64,000 nt of DNA, taken from Flavobacterium lacus. GTDB taxonomy: Bacteria > Bacteroidota > Bacteroidia > Flavobacteriales > Flavobacteriaceae. Made by a program: the position numbers and the translations under genes. Under the pieces are notes generated by a model. It saw nothing but the letters and a program-made list of their open reading frames with translations. It was not told the DNA's origin and did no database searches. Positions 26,884 through 35,716 of the stretch are shown piece after piece (position 1 is the stretch's first letter; each line of letters starts with the position of its first letter). The stretch is from NCBI RefSeq assembly GCF_003268815.1, contig NZ_QLSV01000005.1, forward strand, positions 206,635 to 270,634, given 5' to 3'.

Positions 26884-27043
26884 TGTGTAATGATGTTTCA
26901 ACAAAAATAAGTTTTTTCAATAAGATAGTATCATTAAAAACGATTTGAATTCACATAAATATAATATAAGAGGATAAATCGTTAACTTTTTAATAAAGCA
27001 AACCTCACCAGTTGTTCGTTAATTTGCTAAACCTCATTTATGT

Positions 27044-27874
27044 ATGCTAAAAAAGAGAAAAGTTGAAGTGGTTGTTATTTCTGACGTACACCTTGGTACG
27101 TTCGGTTGCCATGCAAAAGAATTATACCATTATCTGTCAACAATTAAACCAAAAACACTAATTCTAAATGGAGACATCATTGATATTTGGCAGTTTAGAA
27201 AATCTTATTTCCCAAAATCTCATTTAAAAATCATCAAAAAAATAATTGATTTAGCTTCAAAAGGAACGGAAGTGTACTACATAACAGGAAATCATGACGA
27301 AATGCTACGAAAATTCAGTGACACAAAAATTGGAAACTTTTCCATAGTAGATAAATTAGTATTAGAATTAGACGATAAAAAAGCTTGGATTTTTCACGGT
27401 GATGTTTTTGATGCTTCGGTGCAACACTCCAAATGGATAGCAAAATTAGGTGGTTGGGGTTATGATTTGTTGATTGTTTTGAATCGATTTGTCAATTGGA
27501 TTCTGTTAAAGATTGGAAAAGAGCCCTACTCCTTCTCTAAAAAAATAAAAGCAAATGTAAAAAATGCTGTGAAATTTATCTCCGACTTTGAAGTTACAGC
27601 TTCAGAGCTTGCTATTGAAAACGACTATGACTATGTCATTTGCGGACACATTCACGAACCAAAAATGACCAGAAAAGTCAATAAAAAAGGAACTACATTC
27701 TACTTAAATTCTGGAGACTGGGTTGAAAATCTAACGGCATTAGAATACAACAAAAAACGTTGGAAAATATACCGCTATGACAAGGATTCTAATATGATTG
27801 AAGAAGATTTCTTTGAAATGGAGACCAAATTGAGCGAACAACTCATTGCCTCTTTACTTTTTTCAAAAAAGTAA
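27044..27874 (+). CDS. UDP-2,3-diacylglucosamine diphosphatase / LpxH-like metallophosphoesterase
   Basis: This 276-residue calcineurin-like phosphoesterase carries the full set of metal-binding motifs: ISDVHLG, NGDIIDIW, TGNHDE, FHGDVFD and CGHIHEP. These and the length match the LpxH-like family that hydrolyses UDP-2,3-diacylglucosamine in lipid A synthesis at the inner membrane. A C-terminal extension continues after the GHIH motif. It appears to be a single-gene unit. Lipid A function is probable, but other phosphoesterase substrates cannot be excluded. Confidence 0.82.
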   Translation: MLKKRKVEVVVISDVHLGTFGCHAKELYHYLSTIKPKTLILNGDIIDIWQFRKSYFPKSHLKIIKKIIDLASKGTEVYYITGNHDEMLRKFSDTKIGNFSIVDKLVLELDDKKAWIFHGDVFDASVQHSKWIAKLGGWGYDLLIVLNRFVNWILLKIGKEPYSFSKKIKANVKNAVKFISDFEVTASELAIENDYDYVICGHIHEPKMTRKVNKKGTTFYLNSGDWVENLTALEYNKKRWKIYRYDKDSNMIEEDFFEMETKLSEQLIASLLFSKK

Positions 27875-27971
27875 TTTTATCAAAAAAATTCTGTTAACAT
27901 ACTTTAACTTGTTAAAATACGATTTTGGCCAATTGTGCGTTATCTTTGTACAAATCTTAAATTAACATAAA

Positions 27972-28472
27972 ATGAAAAAAGTACTTTTATCAACCATGAT
28001 GGTTATTGGCTTTATTTTGAGTACTAATGCTCAGGAAATTTCTAAGAATGCACTTGGTTTACGTTTAGGCGACAACGACGGTTTTGGTGGTGAAATATCC
28101 TATCAAAGAGGGCTTTCAGACAACAACAGATTAGAGTTTGATTTGGGCTGGAGAAACAGTAACAATTGGGATGGTTTTAAATTAGTTGGACTTTATCAGT
28201 GGGTATGGAACATTGAAGGGGGATTTAATTGGTATGCCGGTGTTGGTGCCGGTGTTGGTAGTTGGAGTCATAATTACAAAGGTCCTGGCAATGACGATTT
28301 TAAAGACAATGGAACCTATGTTTTAGCGGCCGGAGACATCGGAATTGAATATAATTTTGATTTTCCCTTGTTATTGTCTCTTGATTTTAGACCAGAATTC
28401 TACATTGGAGACGGCTACAGAAACAACAACTTTGGTCCGGATATTGCTTTAGGTATTCGTTACCAGTTCTAG
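27972..28472 (+). CDS. Secreted outer-membrane beta-barrel-like protein
   Basis: This 166-residue protein has a signal peptide (about residues 1-20, ending TNAQ) and alternating hydrophobic strands with many Gly/Asn/Trp. It ends GIRYQF, a terminal aromatic typical of outer-membrane barrel proteins. No specific family is recognised. A perfect TATCTTTG -7 element lies at 27941-27948, and a perfect hairpin terminator follows the stop, so it is an independent gene. Confidence 0.75.
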   Translation: MKKVLLSTMMVIGFILSTNAQEISKNALGLRLGDNDGFGGEISYQRGLSDNNRLEFDLGWRNSNNWDGFKLVGLYQWVWNIEGGFNWYAGVGAGVGSWSHNYKGPGNDDFKDNGTYVLAAGDIGIEYNFDFPLLLSLDFRPEFYIGDGYRNNNFGPDIALGIRYQF

Positions 28473-28482
28473 AATAGAATAC

Positions 28483-28510
28483 AAAAAACGTCCCAAACGG
28501 GACGTTTTTT
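28483..28510. terminator. Bidirectional terminator
   Basis: AAAAAACGTCCC at 28483-28494 and GGGACGTTTTTT at 28499-28510 form a perfect 12-bp stem with a 4-nt loop. It ends exactly where the converging PrcB-like gene stops and serves both genes. Confidence 0.88.
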
Positions 28511-28933
28511 TTATCTGATAATGATATTCTTTTTAGAATTAATCTTCACAATTGAAAGTGGATAAGTCATTACTGTCGTTGCCAATCCTTGAGGTTCGTT
28601 TTCTTTAATGGTTAGGATGATATCATTCTCTGTTTCTTCAATGTTTTCAACTGAAAAAGAATAACCCCCTGAACTTTTCTCTCCCATATTCAACAATAAA
28701 AAATTACTGGTTTGAATATCTGTCGGCTTGATTTTCTTTTTTAAATCGGGGTCATTCAACAGCATTTTAAATTCTTTTTGTTCTGTAATGATTTCAAAAA
28801 AACGAAAATTGGCTCCGCGCTGCTCTTCTTGTTTTAAAATTTCATAAAGTACTGGTTTCTCATCAGAAATTTTTTGTGTGGAACATGAAAACAATACCAA
28901 ACCAACAACTATTGTTGCAAAAATTTTTTTCAT
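28511..28933 (-). CDS. PrcB-like lipoprotein
   Basis: This 140-residue protein has a lipoprotein signal peptide ending LFSC (Cys at residue 17). The C-terminal part contains GEKSSGGYSFSVENIEETEN, resembling the PrcB C-terminal domain; PrcB is a subunit of the dentilisin protease complex of Treponema. The function here is unknown. An in-frame ATG at 28990 lies inside bshA and would spoil the signal peptide, so the start at 28933 (MKKIFATIVVGL) is chosen. It begins 1 bp after the bshA stop and is likely co-transcribed. Confidence 0.72.
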   Translation of the reverse strand: MKKIFATIVVGLVLFSCSTQKISDEKPVLYEILKQEEQRGANFRFFEIITEQKEFKMLLNDPDLKKKIKPTDIQTSNFLLLNMGEKSSGGYSFSVENIEETENDIILTIKENEPQGLATTVMTYPLSIVKINSKKNIIIR

Positions 28934-28934
28934 C

Positions 28935-30083
28935 TTAATTTGAAATAGAATTAAATTGATTTTTGATTGCTTTTTCATAAACAGCCTCATAAAGCGGCAG
29001 TATATTAACTATATCAAATTGTTCTGCAACCGAAAAAGCATTCTTTTTAAAAACAGATAACGTTGCATCGTCTCGAATTATTTTAATGGCGTTTTCTGCC
29101 ATCGAATCTAGGTCACCAACATCACTTAAATATCCGGAAAAACCATCCTTATTCACCTCCGGTAATCCGCCCGTGTTGGTGGAAATAACGGGTACGCTAC
29201 AAGCCATGGCCTCTAAAGCGGCTAATCCAAAACTTTCGGTTTCAGAGGGAAGCAAAAACAAATCGGTAAAACAGAGAATCTTATCAATTTCATTGCTATT
29301 TCCAAAAAAGATGACTTTACTCGAAATGCCTAATTCTTCGCACAATAACTCAGCATTTTCTTTTTCCGGACCTTCGCCCACCATCATTAGTTTGGCGGGA
29401 ATTTGTTGTTGAATTTTATAAAAGATTTTGATAATATCCGGAATTCGTTTAACTTTTCTGAAATTGCTGATATGTGTGATAATTCTTTCATTATCTTTTG
29501 CCATTAACGAACGATAGCAAGGGGCTCCTTCATCTATTTTTGCTTTGTCAATTTCGATAAAATTTGGAATTACTTCAATTTCTTTGGTAATCGTAAAATG
29601 TTTGTAGGTATCCTCTTTTAAACTTTTTGAAACGGAAGTGACGACATCAGATTGATTAATACTAAAGGTTACCGCTGACTTATAGAATGGATGTTTTCCA
29701 ACCAAAGTAATGTCTGTTCCGTGCAACGTAGTCACCATCGGAATGTAAATTCCTTCCGCTTTCAACATTTGTTTAGCCATATAGCCGGCATACGCATGCG
29801 GGATGGCGTAATGAACGTGCATCAATTCAATTTTATGCAATTTCACCATATCTACCAATTTACTCGAAAGAGCTAATTCATAAGGTTGATAATGAAACAG
29901 TGGATATTCAGGAACGTTTACTTCGTGATAATGTAAATTCGGATTAAGCAAGGCTAATCGAACCGGTTGTTTGTAGGTTATAAAGTGAATTTCATGACCA
30001 CGTTGAGCCAATTCCAAACCCAATTCTGTAGCTACAACACCACTTCCTCCAAACGTTGGATAACAAACTATTGCTATTTTCAT
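28935..30083 (-). CDS. bshA: N-acetyl-alpha-D-glucosaminyl L-malate synthase BshA
   Basis: BshA (382 aa) is a GT4 glycosyltransferase that joins GlcNAc from UDP-GlcNAc to L-malate, the first step of bacillithiol synthesis in the cytosol. Family sequence is clear at both ends: YPTFGGSGVVATELG at the N-terminus, then LHGTDITLVG and HISNFRKVKRIPDI. The donor-binding region reads LLPSETESFGLAALEAMACSVPVISTNTGGLPEV. Bacillithiol synthesis is well known in Bacteroidetes as well as Firmicutes. bshB and bshC are not in the window. The PrcB-like lipoprotein gene follows. Confidence 0.9.
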   Translation of the reverse strand: MKIAIVCYPTFGGSGVVATELGLELAQRGHEIHFITYKQPVRLALLNPNLHYHEVNVPEYPLFHYQPYELALSSKLVDMVKLHKIELMHVHYAIPHAYAGYMAKQMLKAEGIYIPMVTTLHGTDITLVGKHPFYKSAVTFSINQSDVVTSVSKSLKEDTYKHFTITKEIEVIPNFIEIDKAKIDEGAPCYRSLMAKDNERIITHISNFRKVKRIPDIIKIFYKIQQQIPAKLMMVGEGPEKENAELLCEELGISSKVIFFGNSNEIDKILCFTDLFLLPSETESFGLAALEAMACSVPVISTNTGGLPEVNKDGFSGYLSDVGDLDSMAENAIKIIRDDATLSVFKKNAFSVAEQFDIVNILPLYEAVYEKAIKNQFNSISN

Positions 30084-30166
30084 GTAAAAAAATTAGTGTA
30101 ACAAAGTTAGTGTGTTTAGCATTTCCTTTTGGTAAGAAATCGTTAAAAAATTAATTTTACGATTCA

Positions 30167-30628
30167 TTAGAGCAATTCATACTGCGTACTGTTTTTCAAT
30201 TCAGAAATCATAAACGAACTGTGCGTGCTGCCAATATGCTTTAAATTAGTAAGTTTCGTGACCATGAACTCACGGTATTCTTCCATTCCACCAACACAAA
30301 TCTTAAGAATATAATCATAATCACCACTTACATGAAAACATTCTAAGACCTCTGTCAATTGTGTCACTTCATGTTCAAATGTATTAAGGTATTCTTTGGT
30401 ATGCTGAATTAACTTGATATGACAAAAAACGACAAAACTTTTATTAATTTTGGCTCTGTCTAACAAAGCAACATAGTGACGAATAACGCCTTCACGTTCC
30501 AGTTTTTTTATTCTTTCGTAAACCGCAGTGACCGAAAGATTGAGTTTGTTGGAAAGATCTTTCGTCGTTTTTTTGCTATCTTCTTGTAGAAGCATTAATA
30601 GTTTTTTATCAATTATATCAAATTCCAT
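30167..30628 (-). CDS. Lrp/AsnC-family transcriptional regulator
   Basis: This 153-residue regulator has an N-terminal winged helix-turn-helix (about 1-60), with DIIDKKLLMLLQEDSKKTTK and LNLSVTAVYERIKKLE, and a C-terminal ligand-binding RAM domain with CFHVSGDYDYILKI. Lrp-family proteins sense amino acids and often regulate the adjacent divergent gene. Here the divergent gene at 30797 encodes a PLP enzyme of sulfur amino acid metabolism, and an inverted repeat covers its promoter. Autoregulation is also plausible because the 168-bp spacer is shared. Confidence 0.9.
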   Translation of the reverse strand: MEFDIIDKKLLMLLQEDSKKTTKDLSNKLNLSVTAVYERIKKLEREGVIRHYVALLDRAKINKSFVVFCHIKLIQHTKEYLNTFEHEVTQLTEVLECFHVSGDYDYILKICVGGMEEYREFMVTKLTNLKHIGSTHSSFMISELKNSTQYELL

Positions 30629-30741
30629 ATACTAAAAATTTTAAATTTTCTATTGTTCTTATCAAAAGCAAACCAAATATAACACAAATTTCTATTAAAA
30701 TTACTTTAAATAGAATAAAAAACTAAATTTTTAACTATATA

Positions 30742-30780
30742 TTGATTATTTTGCTAAATATCATTTCATTTGTAATGAAA
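30742..30780 (+). promoter_or_regulatory. Promoter with overlapping palindromic operator for the PLP lyase gene
   Basis: A perfect inverted repeat TTTCATT-TGT-AATGAAA lies at 30764-30780, ending 16 bp before the ATG. It overlaps a -7-like TTCATTTG (30765-30772), with TTG at 30742-30744 about 20 bp upstream. An operator covering the -7 element and start of transcription is consistent with control by the divergent Lrp-type regulator. Confidence 0.55.
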
Positions 30781-30796
30781 AACAATTACAAACAAT

Positions 30797-32023
30797 ATGA
30801 AATCAAATCAGTTTAATCCGGCCAATCAAATACAAGACCTGCAATATTTTGGTGAATTTGGAGGAGTAAATCCATCTATTTCAGATAGTTCAACTTATAC
30901 TTTTCTATCTGCCAAAACCATGTTTGATACGTTTGAAGGAAATGCCGAGGGATGTTATTTATATTCTCGTCATTCTTCTCCGATGAATTTATATTTAGGT
31001 GAAGCTTTGGCCGCGATGGAAGGTACAGAAAGTGCCAATGTTGCTGCTTCTGGAATGGGAGCAATCACGCCGGTTTTAATGCAATTGTGTGCCGCCGGAG
31101 ACGAAATCGTTTCCAGTAGAACAATTTATGGCGGAACCTATGCTTTCATGAAAAATATGTTACCGAAATGGAACATCAAAACCAACTTTGTAGACATTAC
31201 AAAATTAGATGTAGTTGAAGCAGCTATCACAGAGAATACCAAAGTGTTATATTGCGAAACCGTAAGTAATCCTTTATTAGAAGTCGCTGATATTGAAAGC
31301 TTAGCTAAAATTGCAAATAAATACAATATTAAATTAGTTGTTGATAATACTTTTTCACCACTTTCTGTGGCTCCTGCTAAATTGGGTGCTGATGTGGTGA
31401 TTCATAGTTTAACTAAATTCATTAACGGAAGTAGTGATACCGTTGGTGGCGTAGTTTGTGCTTCGCAAGAATTTATCAATGATTTGAAAAATGTGAATAA
31501 TGGTGCGAGTATGTTGTTGGGGCCAACGATGGATAGCCTGCGATCGGCTAGTATTTTAAAGAATTTGCGAACACTTCATATTCGTATGAAACAACATAGT
31601 TACAACGCAAGTTATTTGGCTGAAAAATTTGAAAAAGATGGTTTAAAAGTCGTCTATCCGGGTTTAAAAAGTCATCCAAGTCATGAAATTTATTCTACTA
31701 TGATTAATAAGGAATATGGTTTTGGAGGCATGATGACAATTGATGTGGGTTCGCTTGACAAAGCCAATGAATTAATGGAATTAATGCAAAATCGCAACTT
31801 GGGCTATTTGGCTGTGAGTTTAGGTTTTTATAAAACGTTGTTCAGTGCTCCGGGAACTTCCACTTCGTCTGAAATTCCGCTTGACGAACAAAAAGAAATG
31901 GGTTTAACCGATGGTTTGATTCGTTTTTCAATTGGTTTAGACAACGATATTGAACGAACGTATCAAATGATGAAAGCCTGCATGATGGAAATTGGGGTCC
32001 TTAAAGAACTCCAAAAAGTATAA
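30797..32023 (+). CDS. Methionine gamma-lyase-like PLP enzyme (Cys/Met metabolism family)
   Basis: This 408-residue enzyme of the Cys/Met metabolism PLP-dependent family (fold type I) acts on sulfur amino acids such as methionine, homocysteine or cystathionine. Visible are the phosphate-binding VAASGMGAI segment, YGGTYAFM, the Asp-containing LVVDNTFSPL and the PLP-lysine motif VIHSLTKFINGSSDTVGG. The divergent Lrp-type regulator and the operator on its promoter suggest amino-acid-responsive expression. A gamma-lyase is favoured over cystathionine gamma-synthase because of the lone position with an Lrp partner, but this is not certain. Confidence 0.8.
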   Translation: MKSNQFNPANQIQDLQYFGEFGGVNPSISDSSTYTFLSAKTMFDTFEGNAEGCYLYSRHSSPMNLYLGEALAAMEGTESANVAASGMGAITPVLMQLCAAGDEIVSSRTIYGGTYAFMKNMLPKWNIKTNFVDITKLDVVEAAITENTKVLYCETVSNPLLEVADIESLAKIANKYNIKLVVDNTFSPLSVAPAKLGADVVIHSLTKFINGSSDTVGGVVCASQEFINDLKNVNNGASMLLGPTMDSLRSASILKNLRTLHIRMKQHSYNASYLAEKFEKDGLKVVYPGLKSHPSHEIYSTMINKEYGFGGMMTIDVGSLDKANELMELMQNRNLGYLAVSLGFYKTLFSAPGTSTSSEIPLDEQKEMGLTDGLIRFSIGLDNDIERTYQMMKACMMEIGVLKELQKV

Positions 32024-32032
32024 ATGACGTTG

Positions 32033-32060
32033 AATCCGATTCCTACGAGTCGGATTTTTT
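32033..32060 (+). terminator. Rho-independent terminator
   Basis: AATCCGA at 32033-32039 pairs with TCGGATT at 32050-32056 and is followed by a T-run, 9 bp after the stop of the PLP lyase. Confidence 0.7.
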
Positions 32061-32111
32061 ATTTATATTCAATAATGATTTTTTTATATCTTGCATCCAC
32101 AAACAAATTAC

Positions 32112-33593
32112 ATGGAAAGTCAAGATATAAAACCATTCGACCCAAAAAACGAAGAACTAATTGAGAACAAAAATTTATCACTTTTAGAAGCTCTGTTGCC
32201 GATATTTTTACTCATTGGAATTTTAGGATATAATGTTTATGCTTATGAAGATAACGCAACGTACGGACCAAATCAATTTGCTTTAATTATTGGTGCTGCA
32301 ATTGCCGCCATAGTGGGTTTTAGAAACAAAGTTTCCTATGGAGCAATGATGGAAGACATTTCCAAAAACGTTAAATCGACTTCAAGTGCCATTCTTATTT
32401 TATTGATGGTTGGAGCACTGTCGGGAACTTGGCTGATTAGTGGTGTAATTCCAACGATGATTTATTACGGACTTCAAATTCTTCATCCTGCTATATTTCT
32501 TCCTGCTTGCGTTGTCATTTGTGCTGTCATTTCAGTTGCAACAGGCAGTTCGTGGACAACTTCTGCTACAGTTGGTATTGCCTTGATTGGAATTGGTTCA
32601 ACTATTGGAATGCCTTTAGGAATGGTTGCCGGAGCAGTAGTTTCGGGAGCGTATTTTGGTGATAAACTTTCTCCTTTATCAGATACAACTAACCTCGCAC
32701 CCGCAATGGCCGGAACGGATTTGTTTACACATATTAGATATATGACCTTGACAACGGTTCCAACAATGGTAATAACGTTAATCATTTTTATATTTTTAGG
32801 ACTAGCTCAAACAACGAACGGTTCCGGTGATAACGCCGAAACTTTAAATTCTATTAAAGAAACATTCGCCATTTCTCCTTGGTTATTTTTAGTTCCTGGT
32901 GTTGTTATTTTATTAATTATAAAGAAAACAGAGCCGCTAATCGCTTTGTTGATCGGAACGTTATTAGGAGGTGTTTTTGCTCTTATTTTTCAACCTGAAT
33001 TAGTAGCCAAAATTGGAGGAAGTGATACTTTATCCTTTTTTTCAGGATACAAAGGGGTAATAAACGCCATCACTGTCGAAACGTCAATTGAAAGTTCAAA
33101 TACTGTTTTAGCGAAATTATTTTCATCGAAAGGGATGTTTGGAATGCTCAATACAATTTGGCTTATTCTTTGTGCGATGGTATTTGGCGGTGTTATGGAA
33201 GCCATTGGAGCGTTAACCCGAATTACAGATTCATTATTGAAACTATTTCACACCACCTTTGGACTTTTTGCCAGTACAGTTGCCAGTTGTTTAGCATTAA
33301 ATCTTACTGCTTCCGATCAATATTTAGCTATTGTTGTTCCAGGAAAAATGTTTTCTAAAGCTTATCAAGATAAAGGTCTCGCACCTGAAAATTTGAGTAG
33401 AACCTTAGAAGATTCCGGAACGGTAACCTCCGTTTTAATTCCGTGGAATACCTGTGGAGCCTATCAAGCCGGTGTGTTAGGCGTTTCTACTTGGGCTTAC
33501 TTACCGTATGCTTTCTTCAACATTATTAGTCCGTTTATGACATTGTTGTTTGCAGCGTTTAATATAAAAATCCGACAATTAACAACAAAATAA
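32112..33593 (+). CDS. nhaC: Na+/H+ antiporter NhaC family protein
   Basis: This 493-residue inner-membrane protein has about 11-12 membrane segments and belongs to the NhaC family, which exchanges Na+ for H+ (some members exchange malate or lactate). Family motifs seen are ATGSSWTTSATVGIALIGIG, the GAYFGDKLSPLSDTTNLAPA segment and, near the C-terminus, SGTVTSVLIPWNTCGAYQ. A TTG at 32091 would add seven residues, but the ATG at 32112 (MESQDIKPFD) is the better start. It stands alone between terminators. Confidence 0.88.
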   Translation: MESQDIKPFDPKNEELIENKNLSLLEALLPIFLLIGILGYNVYAYEDNATYGPNQFALIIGAAIAAIVGFRNKVSYGAMMEDISKNVKSTSSAILILLMVGALSGTWLISGVIPTMIYYGLQILHPAIFLPACVVICAVISVATGSSWTTSATVGIALIGIGSTIGMPLGMVAGAVVSGAYFGDKLSPLSDTTNLAPAMAGTDLFTHIRYMTLTTVPTMVITLIIFIFLGLAQTTNGSGDNAETLNSIKETFAISPWLFLVPGVVILLIIKKTEPLIALLIGTLLGGVFALIFQPELVAKIGGSDTLSFFSGYKGVINAITVETSIESSNTVLAKLFSSKGMFGMLNTIWLILCAMVFGGVMEAIGALTRITDSLLKLFHTTFGLFASTVASCLALNLTASDQYLAIVVPGKMFSKAYQDKGLAPENLSRTLEDSGTVTSVLIPWNTCGAYQAGVLGVSTWAYLPYAFFNIISPFMTLLFAAFNIKIRQLTTK

Positions 33594-33614
33594 GATTTTC
33601 TACTCATTAATCAT

Positions 33615-33641
33615 AAAAACTGCTTTAATCGGCAGTTTTTT
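33615..33641 (+). terminator. Terminator of the nhaC gene
   Basis: AAAAACTGC at 33615-33623 and GCAGTTTTTT at 33632-33641 form a 9-bp stem with a T-tail, 22 bp after the stop. Confidence 0.8.
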
Positions 33642-33873
33642 AATTTAATTCAATTTTAACAATTGCTAATTCTTCATCAAACTAGTTTTAAAATTAGGGA
33701 TAATAAAATATTATCATACAAAAATTATAGACTTAATTATTTATGAAGTAAATTTTCTTTAGCATCAGTAAAATCAATGCCTTCATAAGAAAATGTATGC
33801 TATTTATTATGATTTAAATCTGTAATCTATTGTAATTTTGTAGTAGATTTTAACATTTAAAAAATAAATAATT

Positions 33874-34512
33874 ATGTCATTAGTAGGTAAAAAATTTCCG
33901 AACATTACAGTTGATGCAATTTCCGAAATGGGAGACAATTTGAGAATCAATGTGTTGGACGAAGCGGTTAAAAACAACAAAAAAGTAATCTTATTTTGGT
34001 ATCCAAAAGATTTCACCTTTGTTTGTCCAACTGAATTACACGCTTTTCAAACGGCTTTACCAGAATTTGAAAAAAGAAATACAGTTGTTATTGGAGCTTC
34101 TTGTGATACAAATGAAGTGCATTTTGCGTGGTTAAATACAGCAAAAAATAATGGCGGAATTGAAGGAGTAACCTATCCTTTAATTGCGGATACAGCCAGA
34201 AATTTATCATCTGCTTTAGGAATTTTAGACATCGAAGCCGGAGAATACAACGAAGATACTGAAACCTATTTAATTTCAGGTTCAAACGTAACGTACAGAG
34301 CTACCTATTTAATTGATGAAACCGGAAAAATCTTCCACGAAAGTGTAAACGATATGCCGTTGGGAAGAAATGTGAACGAATATTTACGCTTAATTGATGC
34401 TTACACGCACGTGCAAACCAAAGGTGAAGTTTGTCCTGCCAACTGGGAAGAAGGAAAAGAAGCAATGGTTGCTGACCGTTTGAGTACTGCTGCATATTTA
34501 AGTCAAAACTAA
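33874..34512 (+). CDS. 2-Cys peroxiredoxin (AhpC/Prx type)
   Basis: This 212-residue thiol peroxidase reduces hydrogen peroxide and organic peroxides in the cytosol. The peroxidatic Cys51 is in DFTFVCPTELHAF, and the resolving Cys187 is in GEVCPANWEEGKEAM, the arrangement of typical 2-Cys peroxiredoxins. The C-terminal tail is short. A TAATTTTG -7 element lies at 33833-33840. Thioredoxin is encoded 14 bp downstream and is the likely electron donor. It opens a tightly packed plus-strand run ending in tpx and beyond. Confidence 0.93.
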   Translation: MSLVGKKFPNITVDAISEMGDNLRINVLDEAVKNNKKVILFWYPKDFTFVCPTELHAFQTALPEFEKRNTVVIGASCDTNEVHFAWLNTAKNNGGIEGVTYPLIADTARNLSSALGILDIEAGEYNEDTETYLISGSNVTYRATYLIDETGKIFHESVNDMPLGRNVNEYLRLIDAYTHVQTKGEVCPANWEEGKEAMVADRLSTAAYLSQN

Positions 34513-34526
34513 AAAATCTAATTTCT

Positions 34527-34841
34527 ATGTTAATCGATTTAACCGAAGATATACTGCAAGACTTAGTCAATCAAAACAACAAAGTAGTAGTTCAATATTC
34601 TGCTTCTTGGTGTGGAAATTGCAGAATTATGAAGCCAAAATTTAAAAAATTGGCAACAGAAAATGAAACCATTACGTTTGTTTTGGTTGATGCTGAAAAT
34701 TCTCCTGAATCGAGAAAATTAGCCAATGTTTCCAATTTACCAACGTTTGCCACTTTTGTAAATGGAGAATTAGTGAATCAAACCCAAACCAACAAAGCAG
34801 AAGTTTTAGCTGAATTGGTTGCAGAAATTTCAGTTAACTAA
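34527..34841 (+). CDS. Thioredoxin-family protein
   Basis: This 104-residue thioredoxin fold has the active site SASWCGNCRIMKP (Cys29, Cys32). The cis-proline loop reads VSNLPTFATF. The variation WCGNC, in place of WCGPC, is seen in peroxiredoxin-linked thioredoxins. It lies 14 bp after the peroxiredoxin gene and overlaps the next gene by 1 bp (TAATG), so it most likely recycles the peroxiredoxin made from the same mRNA. Confidence 0.9.
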   Translation: MLIDLTEDILQDLVNQNNKVVVQYSASWCGNCRIMKPKFKKLATENETITFVLVDAENSPESRKLANVSNLPTFATFVNGELVNQTQTNKAEVLAELVAEISVN

Positions 34842-35098
34842 TGAAATTACCCGTTATCAAACAGTTGACTCAATTTATTGAGGAAAACGATAAAGATTAC
34901 CTCATTGAAACCATCGAAGTTTTAGAAGCCTTAACAGAAGTTCCTTCGCTAAAAGATGAAGAATTGGATGTGATTGGTGAGTTAATTTCAAATATGTACG
35001 GAGCATTAGAGGTGAATAAATCCATCCAAAACGGAATGGAAAAAAAAGAAGCTTTAAACAGTTTTATGCAACGGGTTTTGGGTTCAATAGACAAATAA
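34841..35098 (+). CDS. Small acidic helical protein, DUF6952-like
   Basis: This 85-residue protein is all-helical and acidic, starting MKLPVIKQLTQFIEEND. It matches my recollection of the DUF6952 family, found in Bacteroidetes next to peroxiredoxin and thioredoxin genes. The start codon overlaps the thioredoxin stop (A at 34841 shared), indicating translational coupling. It has no Cys, so it is not itself a thiol carrier. A role as an accessory of the redox pair is inferred from context. Confidence 0.7.
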   Translation: MKLPVIKQLTQFIEENDKDYLIETIEVLEALTEVPSLKDEELDVIGELISNMYGALEVNKSIQNGMEKKEALNSFMQRVLGSIDK

Positions 35099-35123
35099 TT
35101 TCCATACAAATACCTATAAAAGG

Positions 35124-35148
35124 CGCTTCTTTCGAGAAGCGTTTTTTT
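35124..35148 (+). terminator. Terminator with UUCG tetraloop
   Basis: CGCTTCT at 35124-35130, a TTCG loop and AGAAGCG at 35135-35141 are followed by seven T. It closes the peroxiredoxin-thioredoxin-DUF6952 unit. Confidence 0.85.
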
Positions 35149-35212
35149 GTTGGTGATATAAGAGAAACTTTATTAAATAATTCCTATTTTTGAATTCTTA
35201 AAAAAATTAAAC

Positions 35213-35710
35213 ATGGCAACAATAACTTTAGGAGGAAATCCTATCCATACCAATGGCGAATTACCAAAAGTGGGGTCAAAAGCACCTGATTTTCAATTAG
35301 TAAAAACCGATTTATCAGTCACTTCATTAAGCGATTTTGCAGGGAGTAAATTAGTTTTAAATATTTTTCCTAGTGTTGATACCGGAGTTTGTGCTACTTC
35401 TGTTAGAACATTCAACCAAAAAGCTTCCACTTTAGAAAACACAAAAGTGCTTTGCATTTCCCGCGATTTACCATTTGCTCAAAAACGTTTTTGCGGTGCA
35501 GAAGGAATTGAAAACGTTGAAAATTTATCTGATTTCAAAGAAGGAGATTTTGGAAAAAATTATGGTTTAACGATGACAGACGGACCATTGGCCGGACTTC
35601 ACTCAAGAGTTGTAATTGTAGTTGATGAAAACGGGGTGGTAACACATGCTCAACAAGTACCTGAAATTGCAGACGAACCAAATTATGAAACAGCCTTAGC
35701 TGCATTATAA
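35213..35710 (+). CDS. tpx: Thiol peroxidase
   Basis: Tpx (165 aa) is an atypical 2-Cys peroxiredoxin that reduces alkyl hydroperoxides. The peroxidatic Cys60 is in PSVDTGVCATSVRTF and the resolving Cys94 is in DLPFAQKRFCGAEG, both at standard spacing. In most species it is reduced by thioredoxin. TATTTTTG, a -7 element, lies at 35185-35192, so it has its own promoter after the upstream terminator. The dgkA gene follows 6 bp after the stop. Confidence 0.95.
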   Translation: MATITLGGNPIHTNGELPKVGSKAPDFQLVKTDLSVTSLSDFAGSKLVLNIFPSVDTGVCATSVRTFNQKASTLENTKVLCISRDLPFAQKRFCGAEGIENVENLSDFKEGDFGKNYGLTMTDGPLAGLHSRVVIVVDENGVVTHAQQVPEIADEPNYETALAAL

Positions 35711-35716
35711 TTAGTC

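Noticed and set aside
27924..27948. Sigma-54-like TTGGCC...TGTGCG before the barrel protein
   Set aside because: The GG and GC are separated by only 8 bp in place of 10, and a perfect TATCTTTG -7 element explains the promoter better.
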